Shown here one piece after another: positions 6,257 to 12,909 of a stretch of 12,909 nucleotides of DNA. The notes under the pieces are model-generated. The model saw only the letters and a list, made by a program, of their open reading frames with translations, was not told the DNA's origin and searched no databases. Origin of the DNA: an uncultured Collinsella sp. (GTDB lineage: Bacteria; Actinomycetota; Coriobacteriia; Coriobacteriales; Coriobacteriaceae); the NCBI GenBank assembly GCA_902478875.1, contig CABSMZ010000037.1, positions 1-12,909 on the forward strand, given 5' to 3'. Position 1 is the first letter of the stretch. Every line of letters starts with the position of its first letter. The position numbers and the translations under genes are program-made.

Positions 6257-7774
6257 AGAGAGGAGAGCCCCCGACAAGGTATGAGGAGGCCCGACTCGGA
6301 CCGTGCTTCCTCGCGGCGCAGCACACCGCGTTCCGGTCGCGGCGGGCAGACGTTTAGCGAACGCTATATTGCCGGCGTTCCCGCCCGTATCATGCGCCCC
6401 CGTCTGATATTCATGGCCTGCCTGTTTATCTTGGTGTGTTTTGGTCTGCTGATGGTGTACTCGGCGTCTTCGGTCGAGGCACTGCACGAGAATGGCTCAG
6501 CGACGTTTTTTCTGGGTCGACAGGCTGCGTTTGCCGTGGTCGGTGTTCTGGCGCTGATTGCCATCGTGCGCGTTTTGCCGGACAGCTGGTTTGGGGAGGA
6601 TGTGCTCAGGATCTTCCTCATAGGCATGATAGGGCTACTGTTTCTGGTGTTCTTGGTGGGCAGCGGCAGCCGTGGCGCCACGCGCTGGCTCAACATCGCC
6701 GGCATTCAGTTCCAGCCTTCCGAGTTTTTAAAGCCATTTGCCATTGCGTATTCGGCCATCATGCTTGATCGCTTCTTTTCGCCCGGTGGCAACATCAACG
6801 AATTCCTTCGCAAGATGGGCATCTACCTGGGCATTTCGCTCTTTCTGATCTTTATCCAGCCCGATTTCGGTACCGTCCTGATCATCCTGTTGACCCTCAT
6901 GTGCATGGCGTTGTTTGCGGGTCTCGACCCCAGATTTATCATCGGCGTGCTAATCTTCGGCATTCTCGTGATCGTGATTGCACTTGTCGCAGAGCCGTAC
7001 CGTATGGTGCGTATTCAGGTTGCCTTGAACCCTTGGGCCGACGAGTATGGTGACGGCTATCAGGCCACGCTTGCCATCATGGCCTTTGCCTCGGGCGGTC
7101 TGTTCGGCCGTGGCATCGGCAACTCAACCATGAAGTACTCGTATCTGCCCGAGGCGCACAATGACTACATCCTGGCCATCATTGGCGAGGAAGTCGGTTT
7201 TGTCGGAACCGTGCTGTTCTTCTTGGTGTTTGCGATGCTGATCTACTCGGCGTTTCGCATTGCCGAGCAGGCGACCGATCGCCGGGGCGCGCTTATGGCG
7301 TCTGGCTCCGCGGTCATTCTCGCGGTGCAGTTTTTGATCAATGCGCTGGGCATCCTCAACGTGTTTCCCATGACGGGCAAACCGTTGCCGTTTATTAGCT
7401 ACGGCGGTTCGTCGATTATTGTGTCGCTTATGCTTGCCGGTCTGATCCTGCGCGTTTCGTACGAGAGCGCCCGTCGCGATGAGTACGACCGTCGCCGCGA
7501 GAGCTTTGCCGTTATGGATGAGAGTACCGCCGGCGTGCCCCACGTACGCGGCGAGCGATCTTCGCGCAACGGCTTTACCGTTCTGGATGGCTCTGCGACC
7601 GAGCCGGCAGCCCGTCCGCGTCAGCGAACGGCGCCGCAAGGTCGTCCGCAGCGCCCCAGCCCTCGCAGCGCGGGCGGCGGATATAATCGAATCGATTTGA
7701 ACTCGGACCCGTCGGCGCGTTTGCGCACCGACGACCAGGGACCGCGTGTACGAAGGGACTATCATGACCGATAA
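6254..7774 (+). CDS. ftsW: Septal peptidoglycan glycosyltransferase FtsW (SEDS family)
   Basis: FtsW is a polytopic SEDS polymerase that joins lipid II into septal glycan strands, paired with the class B PBP. From the GTG start it has 506 residues. A basic cytoplasmic N-tail (1-48) precedes about ten membrane segments (about 49-402), then a disordered Arg/Pro/Gly-rich C-tail of roughly 100 residues. Family motifs seen are GATRWLNI (141-148), QPSEFLKP (154-161), and LPEAHNDYILAIIGEE (298-313) containing Asp304, which corresponds to the essential SEDS aspartate. ISYGGSS (381-387) is also present. FtsW is preferred over RodA because the gene sits between murD and murG. The tail carries two similar FxV[ML]D pentapeptides (see findings). 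Its 3' end overlaps murG by 11 bp. Confidence 0.95.
   Translation: MREESPRQGMRRPDSDRASSRRSTPRSGRGGQTFSERYIAGVPARIMRPRLIFMACLFILVCFGLLMVYSASSVEALHENGSATFFLGRQAAFAVVGVLALIAIVRVLPDSWFGEDVLRIFLIGMIGLLFLVFLVGSGSRGATRWLNIAGIQFQPSEFLKPFAIAYSAIMLDRFFSPGGNINEFLRKMGIYLGISLFLIFIQPDFGTVLIILLTLMCMALFAGLDPRFIIGVLIFGILVIVIALVAEPYRMVRIQVALNPWADEYGDGYQATLAIMAFASGGLFGRGIGNSTMKYSYLPEAHNDYILAIIGEEVGFVGTVLFFLVFAMLIYSAFRIAEQATDRRGALMASGSAVILAVQFLINALGILNVFPMTGKPLPFISYGGSSIIVSLMLAGLILRVSYESARRDEYDRRRESFAVMDESTAGVPHVRGERSSRNGFTVLDGSATEPAARPRQRTAPQGRPQRPSPRSAGGGYNRIDLNSDPSARLRTDDQGPRVRRDYHDR
7752..7757 (+). promoter_or_regulatory. Ribosome binding site of murG
   Basis: GAAGGG lies 6 bp before the ATG at 7764, inside the last codons of ftsW. 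This favours ATG 7764 over the upstream in-frame GTG at 7746, which would add only six residues ahead of a start already next to the conserved GGTAGH loop, and over the ATG at 7776. Confidence 0.65.
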
Positions 7775-8879
7775 GATGACCGTTGCTATTGCAGCCGGCG
7801 GCACGGCAGGACACATTAACCCCGCGCTCGCTTTGGCCGAAGAGCTCCGTGACCGTGGCCACCACGTTGTGTTCGTGGGCCAGTCGCGCAAGCTCGAGGG
7901 TCGTCTGGTCCCCGAGGCTGGGTTTGATTTTGTGCCCATTACGGTCACGGGCTTCGACCGCTCCCGTCCCTGGACGGCGCTGACCTCGCTGTGGCGTGTC
8001 AACAAGGCCAAGCGTGCGCTCGCCAGTCATTTCTCAAAGGTCGGCAAGCCCGATGCCGCCATCGGTTTTGGTGCCTATGTCGAGGTTCCGCTGCTGGGGT
8101 GGTGCAAGGGCGCAGGCGTTCCGTATCTGCTGCATGAGCAGAACTCTGTTCCGGGCCTGGCCAACAAGATGATGAACCCCCACGCCGCTCGCGTGTGCAT
8201 CTCGGTGCCGGCAGCGCGCTCGGTCTTTGAGCGCGAAGGTGACCCTGACCACGTGCTCATGACCGGCAACCCCGTACGTCGCTCGGTGATCGAGGGCGAT
8301 CGCGCTCGCGGCCGCAAGGCACTTGGCGTTCCCGAGGACGCTACGCTGCTGCTCGTCTTTGGCGGTTCACTTGGCGCCCAGCACCTCAACGAGCGCGCGG
8401 TTTCGCTCAAAAACGAGCTGCTTTCGCGCAAGAACCTCTATGTGTTGCATTCGACGGGTGCCGACGGCTTTGAGGAGACCGAGCGCGCTTTGGCGCTGAC
8501 GCCCGAGGAGGCGAAGCGTTACCGCGTCCAGCCTTACATCGACAACATGGGCGATATGCTGGCTGCTGCCGATTTGGTGCTCTCGCGTTCGGGTGCATCG
8601 AGCGTGGCCGAGATCGCTGCGCTCGCCGTGCCCTCGATACTCGTGCCGTATCCGCATGCGACGGCCGACCACCAAACCACCAATGCCCGTTATCTGGTCG
8701 ACGCCGGGGCCGGCGTGCTCTGTGCCGATGCCGATATCGACGGTTCTGCCTTTGCCGATGAGCTGCTGCACCTGGTCGATGACGCGGCAGAGCGCGACGT
8801 CATGCGTCAGGCGGCGCGCGGTCTGGCTCAGGATAGGGCCGCCGCTCTTCTGGCCGATGCGGTAGAGGGTTTGCGTTAG
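7764..8879 (+). CDS. murG: UDP-GlcNAc--lipid I N-acetylglucosaminyltransferase
   Basis: MurG is a GT-B fold transferase (family GT28) that acts on the inner membrane face and adds GlcNAc to lipid I to make lipid II. The 371 residues match usual length. The N-domain has the glycine loop AGGTAGHINPALALAEEL (11-28), a second loop IGFGAYVEVP (100-109) and LLHEQNSVPGLANK (122-135). The C-domain has VFGGSLGAQHLN (198-209) and the donor-site region SRSGASSVAEIA (274-285), followed by VPYPHATADHQTTNA (294-308). The second loop reads Gly103-Ala104 where most homologues have Gly-Gly. The gene overlaps the end of ftsW by 11 bp and is followed by a 97-bp gap before murC. Identity is firm. Confidence 0.97.
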   Translation: MTDKMTVAIAAGGTAGHINPALALAEELRDRGHHVVFVGQSRKLEGRLVPEAGFDFVPITVTGFDRSRPWTALTSLWRVNKAKRALASHFSKVGKPDAAIGFGAYVEVPLLGWCKGAGVPYLLHEQNSVPGLANKMMNPHAARVCISVPAARSVFEREGDPDHVLMTGNPVRRSVIEGDRARGRKALGVPEDATLLLVFGGSLGAQHLNERAVSLKNELLSRKNLYVLHSTGADGFEETERALALTPEEAKRYRVQPYIDNMGDMLAAADLVLSRSGASSVAEIAALAVPSILVPYPHATADHQTTNARYLVDAGAGVLCADADIDGSAFADELLHLVDDAAERDVMRQAARGLAQDRAAALLADAVEGLR

Positions 8880-8976
8880 TTAGACGGGATATCGTCGGTC
8901 GCCCTCGCGCTGATGCAGTAGGTGCGGTACAGTTAACGGGTTACAGGCAGTGTTTACGCAAGGAGTACACGAGCAC
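8880..8976 (+). promoter_or_regulatory. Intergenic gap between murG and murC
   Basis: This 97-bp non-coding gap holds no clear -10/-35 pair and no hairpin with a T-run. ACAG appears twice around a GTTAAC site (about 8929-8947), which may be chance. An internal promoter for murC-murB-ftsQ is possible but not shown. Confidence 0.2.
8961..8965 (+). promoter_or_regulatory. Ribosome binding site of murC
   Basis: AGGAG lies 11 bp before the ATG at 8977, which is a longish but workable spacing. The upstream in-frame GTG at 8950 has no comparable Shine-Dalgarno and would place AGGAG inside the coding region, so ATG 8977 is preferred. Confidence 0.6.
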
Positions 8977-10395
8977 ATGGCTGATTCCCAGACTGCAACC
9001 TCCGCGCCCGAGTTTAAGAGCGCCCACTTTATCGGTATCGGCGGCGCCGGCATGAGCGGCATCGCCCTCGTTCTGCACGAGCGCGGTTATGCCGTTACCG
9101 GCTCCGACCTTAAGACGTCACGTTATATCCGCCAGCTTACCCGCGCTGGTGTGAAGGTGCATGTGGGCCATGAGGCAGCCACGATCGACGAGGTCAAGCC
9201 CGACGTGGTTGTTGTCTCTACCGCTATTCCGGAGTCCAACCCTGAACTCGTGCGCGCTCGCGAGCTTGGTATTCCCGTGTGGCCCCGTGCCAAGATGCTC
9301 TCTGCTTTGGGCCACGGCTACACCACCGTCGCTGTTGCCGGCACGCATGGCAAGACCACCACGTCTTCGATGTGCGCCACCATGCTCGACCGCATGGGTC
9401 TGGATCCGAGCTTCCTGATCGGTGGCATCGTCGAGGGCTATGACACGAACGGCAAGAACGGCTCGGGCGACTACTTTGTCGCCGAGGCTGACGAGTCCGA
9501 CAGCTCCTTCCTGTTCCTGAACCCCAACGTAGTCATTGTGACCAACGTCGAGGCCGACCACCTCGATCACTACTCGGGTATCGAGGAGATCGAGGCAACT
9601 TTCGCCAAATTCATGAGCCTGGTGGGCGAGGAGGGCACCGTCATCGTCTGTGGTGAGGACCCGCATCTGGTCGAGCTCGCCAAGTCGACGGGCCGTCACG
9701 TGCTTTCCTACGGCTTTGCCGAGAGCAACGACATCGTCTGCATGCACCCGGATGTCAAGGGCATCCAGAGTGACTTTATCGTTCGCTTTGAGGACGGCAC
9801 TGAGCACGCTGTGGAGATCAAGAGCAACCCCGGTCGCCACAACATGCTCAACGCCACGGCGGTGCTCACCGTCGCCCATGTCCTGGGCCTTGACATCGAC
9901 GCCGCCGCCAAGGCGCTCTCGAGCTTTGAGGGCGTCCGCCGTCGCTTTACCCACGTGGGCGATATCGATGGCATCACCGTGGTCGATGATTACGGCCATC
10001 ACCCCACCGAGATCAAGGCTACGCTTGCTGCCGCTTCGTCGCTGGGCTACAAGCACGTCGACGTCGTGTTCCAGCCGCACCGCTATTCGCGCCTGCAGGC
10101 CCTGTGCGATGATTTTGCCGATGCATTTGCCAATGCCGATAAACTGCTGCTGATTGATGTGTTCTCGGCTGGCGAGATGCCCATTCCGGGTGTCACCTCT
10201 AAGATGCTCGCCGATACCGTGCGCGCCAAGCATCCTGGCAAGGAGGTCGTGTATTGCTCCAGCCGTCTTGAGCTCAATCAGGAGCTCGAGCAGATGGTGG
10301 GCGAGGGCGACCTGCTGCTCACCATGGGTGCCGGCGACGTTACGACCGTCGGTCCCGAGTTCATTGAGTATCTGACTGCCAAGAAAGACGCTTAA
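8977..10395 (+). CDS. murC: UDP-N-acetylmuramate--L-alanine ligase
   Basis: MurC is the cytoplasmic ligase that attaches the first amino acid, L-Ala, to UDP-MurNAc using ATP. From ATG 8977 it has 472 residues. Motifs in order are the N-terminal Rossmann-like loop FIGIGGAGMSGIA (18-30), the P-loop GTHGKTTT (122-129), VAEADESDSSFL (168-179), VTNVEADHLDHY (188-199), and HNMLNATA (288-295). The C-terminal motifs are RRRFTHVG (321-328), VVDDYGHHPTEI (335-346) and FQPHRYSR (365-372). The GTHGKT loop and DDYGHHPTEI are MurC signatures that separate it from MurD, MurE and MurF. murB begins 5 bp after the stop, so the two are probably co-translated. Confidence 0.97.
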   Translation: MADSQTATSAPEFKSAHFIGIGGAGMSGIALVLHERGYAVTGSDLKTSRYIRQLTRAGVKVHVGHEAATIDEVKPDVVVVSTAIPESNPELVRARELGIPVWPRAKMLSALGHGYTTVAVAGTHGKTTTSSMCATMLDRMGLDPSFLIGGIVEGYDTNGKNGSGDYFVAEADESDSSFLFLNPNVVIVTNVEADHLDHYSGIEEIEATFAKFMSLVGEEGTVIVCGEDPHLVELAKSTGRHVLSYGFAESNDIVCMHPDVKGIQSDFIVRFEDGTEHAVEIKSNPGRHNMLNATAVLTVAHVLGLDIDAAAKALSSFEGVRRRFTHVGDIDGITVVDDYGHHPTEIKATLAAASSLGYKHVDVVFQPHRYSRLQALCDDFADAFANADKLLLIDVFSAGEMPIPGVTSKMLADTVRAKHPGKEVVYCSSRLELNQELEQMVGEGDLLLTMGAGDVTTVGPEFIEYLTAKKDA

Positions 10396-10400
10396 GTCTA

Positions 10401-11312
10401 ATGGGTCTGTTTAACGCCGTCATGGCGCTCTCGGGCATGATCGACACGGATGTGATCGAGGACGAGCGCCTTGCGCGTCATACGAGCTATCGTATCGGCG
10501 GCAAGGCCGACCTCTTTGTGACGTGCCATAGCTATCATGCCCTCCGTCGCGCCGTGGCGGTGCTCGATCGCGAGCAGGTGCCGTGGGTCATCATCGGCAA
10601 GGGCTCCAATCTGCTGGTTGCCGATGGCGGTTATCGCGGTGCCGTCATTTCGCTCGGACGTGAGTTTCAGCGCACGGTTGTTGCCGATGACGGTTGTACG
10701 CTGACGGTCGGTGCGGGCGTGATGTTTGCGCGCCTGGTCAACGATGCCCTGTCGCGTAGCCTTTCGGGCCTTGAGTTTGCCGTTGGCATTCCCGGTTCGG
10801 TCGGCGGTGCGATATCTATGAATGCCGGCACGCGGACCGAGTGGATTGGCTCGCTGGTTGAGGATGTCGTAACGTTTGACCCGGCATCCGGTATCAAGCA
10901 TTATGCGGGGTCCGAGATCACTTGGGGCTACCGCGAATGTAGCCTTCCCCGCAATGAGATCATCCTCGAGTGCGTGCTCAAGCTTAAACCGGCGCCCAAG
11001 GCCGACATTCGCGAGCGCATGGAGCGGTACCTGACGAGGCGCAAGCGTACGCAGCCCATGGGTCGCGCATCCTGCGGGTCTGTCTTTCGCAACCCGCCCG
11101 ATGCGAGTGTGGGCAAGCTTATCGAGGATTGTGGATTAAAGGGTTTTTCGATTGGCGGCGCGGAAGTTTCGCCCGTTCACGCTAATTTTATCGTTAATAA
11201 CGGAACTGCCTCGGCCGATGACGTTGCCGCGGTTATCAGACATGTGCACGGAAAGGTGAGGGAGGCGTATGGCATCGAGCTCAGACCGGAAGTTAAATTC
11301 CTCGGCTTCTAG
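10401..11312 (+). CDS. murB: UDP-N-acetylenolpyruvoylglucosamine reductase
   Basis: MurB is an FAD-dependent, NADPH-using reductase that turns UDP-GlcNAc-enolpyruvate into UDP-MurNAc, the substrate of MurC next door. The 303 residues match the shorter type II MurB. Seen are RHTSYRIGGKADL (26-38), the FAD-binding VIIGKGSNLLV (63-73), GLEFAVGIPGSVGGAISMNAG (123-143), and YRECSL (177-182). The catalytic SCGSVFRNP stretch (224-232) includes Ser227 as likely proton donor, and ELRPEVKFLG (293-302) includes Glu297. The start has little Shine-Dalgarno character and lies 5 bp after murC, so coupling is likely. The in-frame ATGs at 10422 and 10437 are alternative starts that keep all motifs. The 3' end overlaps ftsQ by 44 bp. 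Confidence 0.96.
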   Translation: MGLFNAVMALSGMIDTDVIEDERLARHTSYRIGGKADLFVTCHSYHALRRAVAVLDREQVPWVIIGKGSNLLVADGGYRGAVISLGREFQRTVVADDGCTLTVGAGVMFARLVNDALSRSLSGLEFAVGIPGSVGGAISMNAGTRTEWIGSLVEDVVTFDPASGIKHYAGSEITWGYRECSLPRNEIILECVLKLKPAPKADIRERMERYLTRRKRTQPMGRASCGSVFRNPPDASVGKLIEDCGLKGFSIGGAEVSPVHANFIVNNGTASADDVAAVIRHVHGKVREAYGIELRPEVKFLGF

Positions 11313-12525
11313 AGCATCGAAACCCACCTTCCGCCGCGCCGGAGGGCGTTCCGGCGCGCCTGCCAAACCTCAACGCAATACCGTCGCGCACTCTAAGTCT
11401 GTCGGGCATGCTCGACAGACCAGTCGACCGGTCGTCGGCTCGCAGCTCGGTAATCGTCCGACCGCAAAAAAGTCCTCGCGTCCCTCGGTGACGTCAAAGC
11501 CTGTTATGGGCGCCAAGCCTGCCCGTCCCATGGCAACTCCCAAGCCCTCGACGGGGACTAAGGCGGCGCGTCCAGGTCGCACGCTGGGCGCATCGAAACC
11601 GCGCTCGCTGACATCGGTGCCGGCTACCGCCAAGAAGCCTTCGAGTAAAAAAGGTTTCAACCCGTTATCTTCACTTGGAGCGATGGCAAATAAAACATCA
11701 GACGCCGCTTCTGTCGTTACAGGCAAAGGCAAAATCGTGGGCGGCGTTCTGGCCGTCTTGGCCGTGCTCGTCGTCGTTGCCATCGTGGTGATCAACTCTG
11801 GATTGTTTACTGCCACTGATATTCAGATTCAAGGCAGCGAGCATGTGACGAAGCACGATGCTATCCAGCTGATCGACTTGCCCGAGGGAACGTCGCTTTT
11901 TAACGTCGATCCCGACCAGATTACCGAGGATCTCAAGCAGAACCCGTGGGTCTCGGGCGTGGATGTCCAGCGCCAGTTTCCCCATACGCTTATCATCACG
12001 CCGACGGAGCGTAAAGTTATCGCCATTGCGTATATCAGCTCCGACGACCTTGCCTGGGCTATCGGAGACGATGACACCTGGATCGCCCCGCTGTCGACGT
12101 CGGTCGAAGTGGACGACCAGGGCAACGTCATCACGACAGGGCAGGGCTCAAATACCTTGACCGGAATCGATGCCGCGCTGGCGCTCGCCAAGCATTATGG
12201 CGCGGTGTTGTTGACTGATGTCTCGGCGGATGTCGCTCCGGTTTCCGGCCAGGCGGTGAACTCCAAAGCCGTTAAGGCCGGCCTGGATTATGTGCGTGGT
12301 TTTTCGAGCGAGTTCTTGGGACAAGTCAAGGATATTTCCACGCCTTCGGTCGAAGCCATCTCGGCAAACCTCAATAACGGCATTGAGGTGTCGCTGGGCG
12401 ATTCGGACGATATCGCCAAGAAGGAACGCGTAGTCACCAAGTTGCTTTCGCAGGTAGAGGGCGTAACGTATATCAATGTGCGCTCTCCGGGCAACTACAC
12501 ATTTAGGAATGCTCCGACCTCGTAG
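11269..12525 (+). CDS. ftsQ: Cell division protein FtsQ/DivIB
   Basis: FtsQ (DivIB) is a bitopic scaffold that joins FtsL and FtsB and links early and late divisome proteins. The 418 residues comprise a very long, basic, low-complexity cytoplasmic region (1-154, rich in Lys, Arg, Pro, Ser, Ala), one membrane helix (about 155-177), and a POTRA domain (about 181-250) with FTATDIQIQGSEHVTKHD and NPWVSGVDVQRQFPHTL. A beta/C-terminal domain ends in YTFRN. E. coli FtsQ and B. subtilis DivIB are much shorter, because their cytoplasmic part is small. AGGGAGG (11259-11265) lies just before the ATG, within murB, and the overlap with murB is 44 bp. The tail contains a degenerate 15-residue repeat (76-105). 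Identity rests on topology, the POTRA pattern and position before ftsZ. Confidence 0.92.
   Translation: MASSSDRKLNSSASRASKPTFRRAGGRSGAPAKPQRNTVAHSKSVGHARQTSRPVVGSQLGNRPTAKKSSRPSVTSKPVMGAKPARPMATPKPSTGTKAARPGRTLGASKPRSLTSVPATAKKPSSKKGFNPLSSLGAMANKTSDAASVVTGKGKIVGGVLAVLAVLVVVAIVVINSGLFTATDIQIQGSEHVTKHDAIQLIDLPEGTSLFNVDPDQITEDLKQNPWVSGVDVQRQFPHTLIITPTERKVIAIAYISSDDLAWAIGDDDTWIAPLSTSVEVDDQGNVITTGQGSNTLTGIDAALALAKHYGAVLLTDVSADVAPVSGQAVNSKAVKAGLDYVRGFSSEFLGQVKDISTPSVEAISANLNNGIEVSLGDSDDIAKKERVVTKLLSQVEGVTYINVRSPGNYTFRNAPTS
11494..11583 (+). repeat. Two 45-bp degenerate repeats in the FtsQ cytoplasmic tail
   Basis: Residues 76-90 (SKPVMGAKPARPMAT) and 91-105 (PKPSTGTKAARPGRT) align without gaps over 15 positions and share 8 residues: Lys, Pro, Gly, Lys, Ala, Arg, Pro and Thr. 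The DNA units are 11494-11538 and 11539-11583. This looks like an old internal duplication in a disordered basic region, though convergence in low-complexity sequence is possible. Confidence 0.5.
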
Positions 12526-12724
12526 CGCTGGTTGATGCTTTGTTGAGGGGCCATACCACGCCGTTTATCTGGTTTGTTTGGTTTTCACGGTCAATTATTT
12601 GACTGATACGTTCATAATGTGCAAACATAATACGGTTTACCTTTGCATTTACTTTCAACCTGAAGGTTAATGTGCGCAGGGGTCGACCCATGCTATGGCT
12701 ATAACCTTTGTTCGGAGGACCGAC
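12526..12724 (+). promoter_or_regulatory. AT-rich leader and likely promoter region of ftsZ
   Basis: This 199-bp non-coding region is the longest gap in the window and much more AT-rich than its neighbours, as expected for promoters driving ftsZ. It holds TTGACT (12599-12604), resembling a -35 element, and two CATAAT boxes (12613-12618 and 12626-12631) resembling -10 elements. None is ideally spaced: TTGACT to the second CATAAT is 21 bp. Two inverted repeats lie downstream: AACCT-GA-AGGTT (12657-12668) and the perfect 10-bp palindrome GGGTCGACCC (12680-12689). TATAAC occurs at 12699-12704. No intrinsic terminator after ftsQ is evident. The exact promoter is not resolved. Confidence 0.5.
12713..12718 (+). 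promoter_or_regulatory. Ribosome binding site of ftsZ
   Basis: CGGAGG lies 6 bp before the ATG at 12725. It decides against the upstream in-frame ATG at 12695, which would add ten residues, place this sequence inside the gene, and overlap the leader palindrome region. Confidence 0.8.
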
Positions 12725-12855
12725 ATGCACGAGACAGAGATCAACAACTACCTTGCCGTCATTAAGGTGGTCGGCGTCGGCGGCGGCGGTACCAACGCGG
12801 TCAATCGAATGATCGAAGAGGGCATCCGCGGCGTCGAGTTTGTTGCCATCAACAC
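12725..12855 (+). CDS. ftsZ: Cell division protein FtsZ, 3'-partial (N-terminal 43-44 residues)
   Basis: FtsZ is the tubulin-like GTPase that forms the cytokinetic ring and positions the proteins encoded upstream. The visible fragment begins MHETEINNYLAVIKVVGVGG and continues with the first nucleotide-binding glycine stretch GVGGGGTNAVNRM (17-29), then GVEFVAINT (36-44), which is the standard FtsZ start. The genome sequence stops at about 12855; the frame then runs into adapter sequence, and the apparent C-terminal tail of about 13 residues (starting CLLYTF) up to the TAG at 12896-12898 is artificial. The GTPase signature GGGTGTG and the rest of the protein lie outside the contig. ftsA, which precedes ftsZ in many bacteria, is absent, as in actinobacteria generally. 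Confidence 0.95.
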
Positions 12856-12909
12856 CTGTCTCTTATACACATTCTCCGAGCCCACGAGACCGTACTAGAT
12901 CTCGTATGC
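12856..12909 (+). other. Illumina Nextera adapter read-through with i7 index
   Basis: Positions 12856-12872 (CTGTCTCTTATACACAT) are the reverse-complement Tn5 mosaic end. One extra T at 12873 is followed by the Nextera read-2 adapter CTCCGAGCCCACGAGAC (12874-12890), an 8-base i7 index CGTACTAG (12891-12898), known as Nextera N702, and the beginning of the P7 sequence (12899-12909). This is library sequence and not genome. Confidence 0.97.

Noticed and set aside
8950..8976. GTG at 8950 as the murC start
   Set aside because: It has no Shine-Dalgarno, and the AGGAG at 8961-8965 suits the ATG at 8977.
12856..12898. FtsZ with an unusual C-terminal tail beginning CLLYTF
   Set aside because: These codons are translated adapter.
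1..12909. Tn5 insertion or other transposon, suggested by mosaic-end sequence at both ends
   Set aside because: No transposase or target duplication is seen, and the 3' copy is followed by an Illumina index and P7 sequence, so it is library adapter.
1..12909. tRNA, rRNA, CRISPR array, phage or toxin-antitoxin genes
   Set aside because: No such structure or protein was found on either strand; nearly all the window is occupied by dcw genes.

Overview
The window is a dcw (division and cell wall) cluster from a GC-rich bacterium, with all genes on the + strand. The organism is most likely an actinobacterium of the class Coriobacteriia, perhaps Collinsella or a relative. This is inferred from three things: GC-rich third codon positions, the order murG-murC-murB-ftsQ-ftsZ without ftsA, and the Arg/Gly/Pro-rich tails on the division proteins. 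No marker here fixes the genus, and no similarity search was possible.

Layout. Positions 1-13 are a fragment of a Tn5/Nextera transposon end left from sequencing. An FtsL-like protein open at its 5' end (14-370) is followed by a division class B penicillin-binding protein (ftsI, 388-2253). After a 127-bp gap come murF (2381-3805), mraY (3809-4828), murD (4838-6244), ftsW (6254-7774) and murG (7764-8879), packed with gaps of 3-10 bp or a short overlap. A 97-bp gap precedes murC (8977-10395) and murB (10401-11312), and murB overlaps ftsQ (11269-12525) by 44 bp. A 199-bp AT-rich gap leads to ftsZ (from 12725), which is cut after about 44 codons by Illumina Nextera adapter read-through (12856-12909). 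Neither contig end is a biological boundary.

How the genes work together. MurB, MurC, MurD and MurF carry out most of the cytoplasmic steps from UDP-GlcNAc-enolpyruvate to UDP-MurNAc-pentapeptide. MraY and MurG make lipid I and lipid II. FtsW polymerises glycan at the septum and the class B PBP crosslinks it. FtsL and FtsQ belong to the FtsQLB scaffold that activates FtsW/FtsI, and FtsZ forms the ring that places them. murE is absent from its usual place between ftsI and murF, and ftsA and ddl are also absent.

I do not see an undescribed system: this is a conserved housekeeping locus. The points worth a second look are the adapter-capped ends, the missing murE, two substitutions at usually conserved positions (MraY Ser104, MurG Ala104), the long basic cytoplasmic tails on several divisome proteins, and the AT-rich ftsZ leader with its palindromes.
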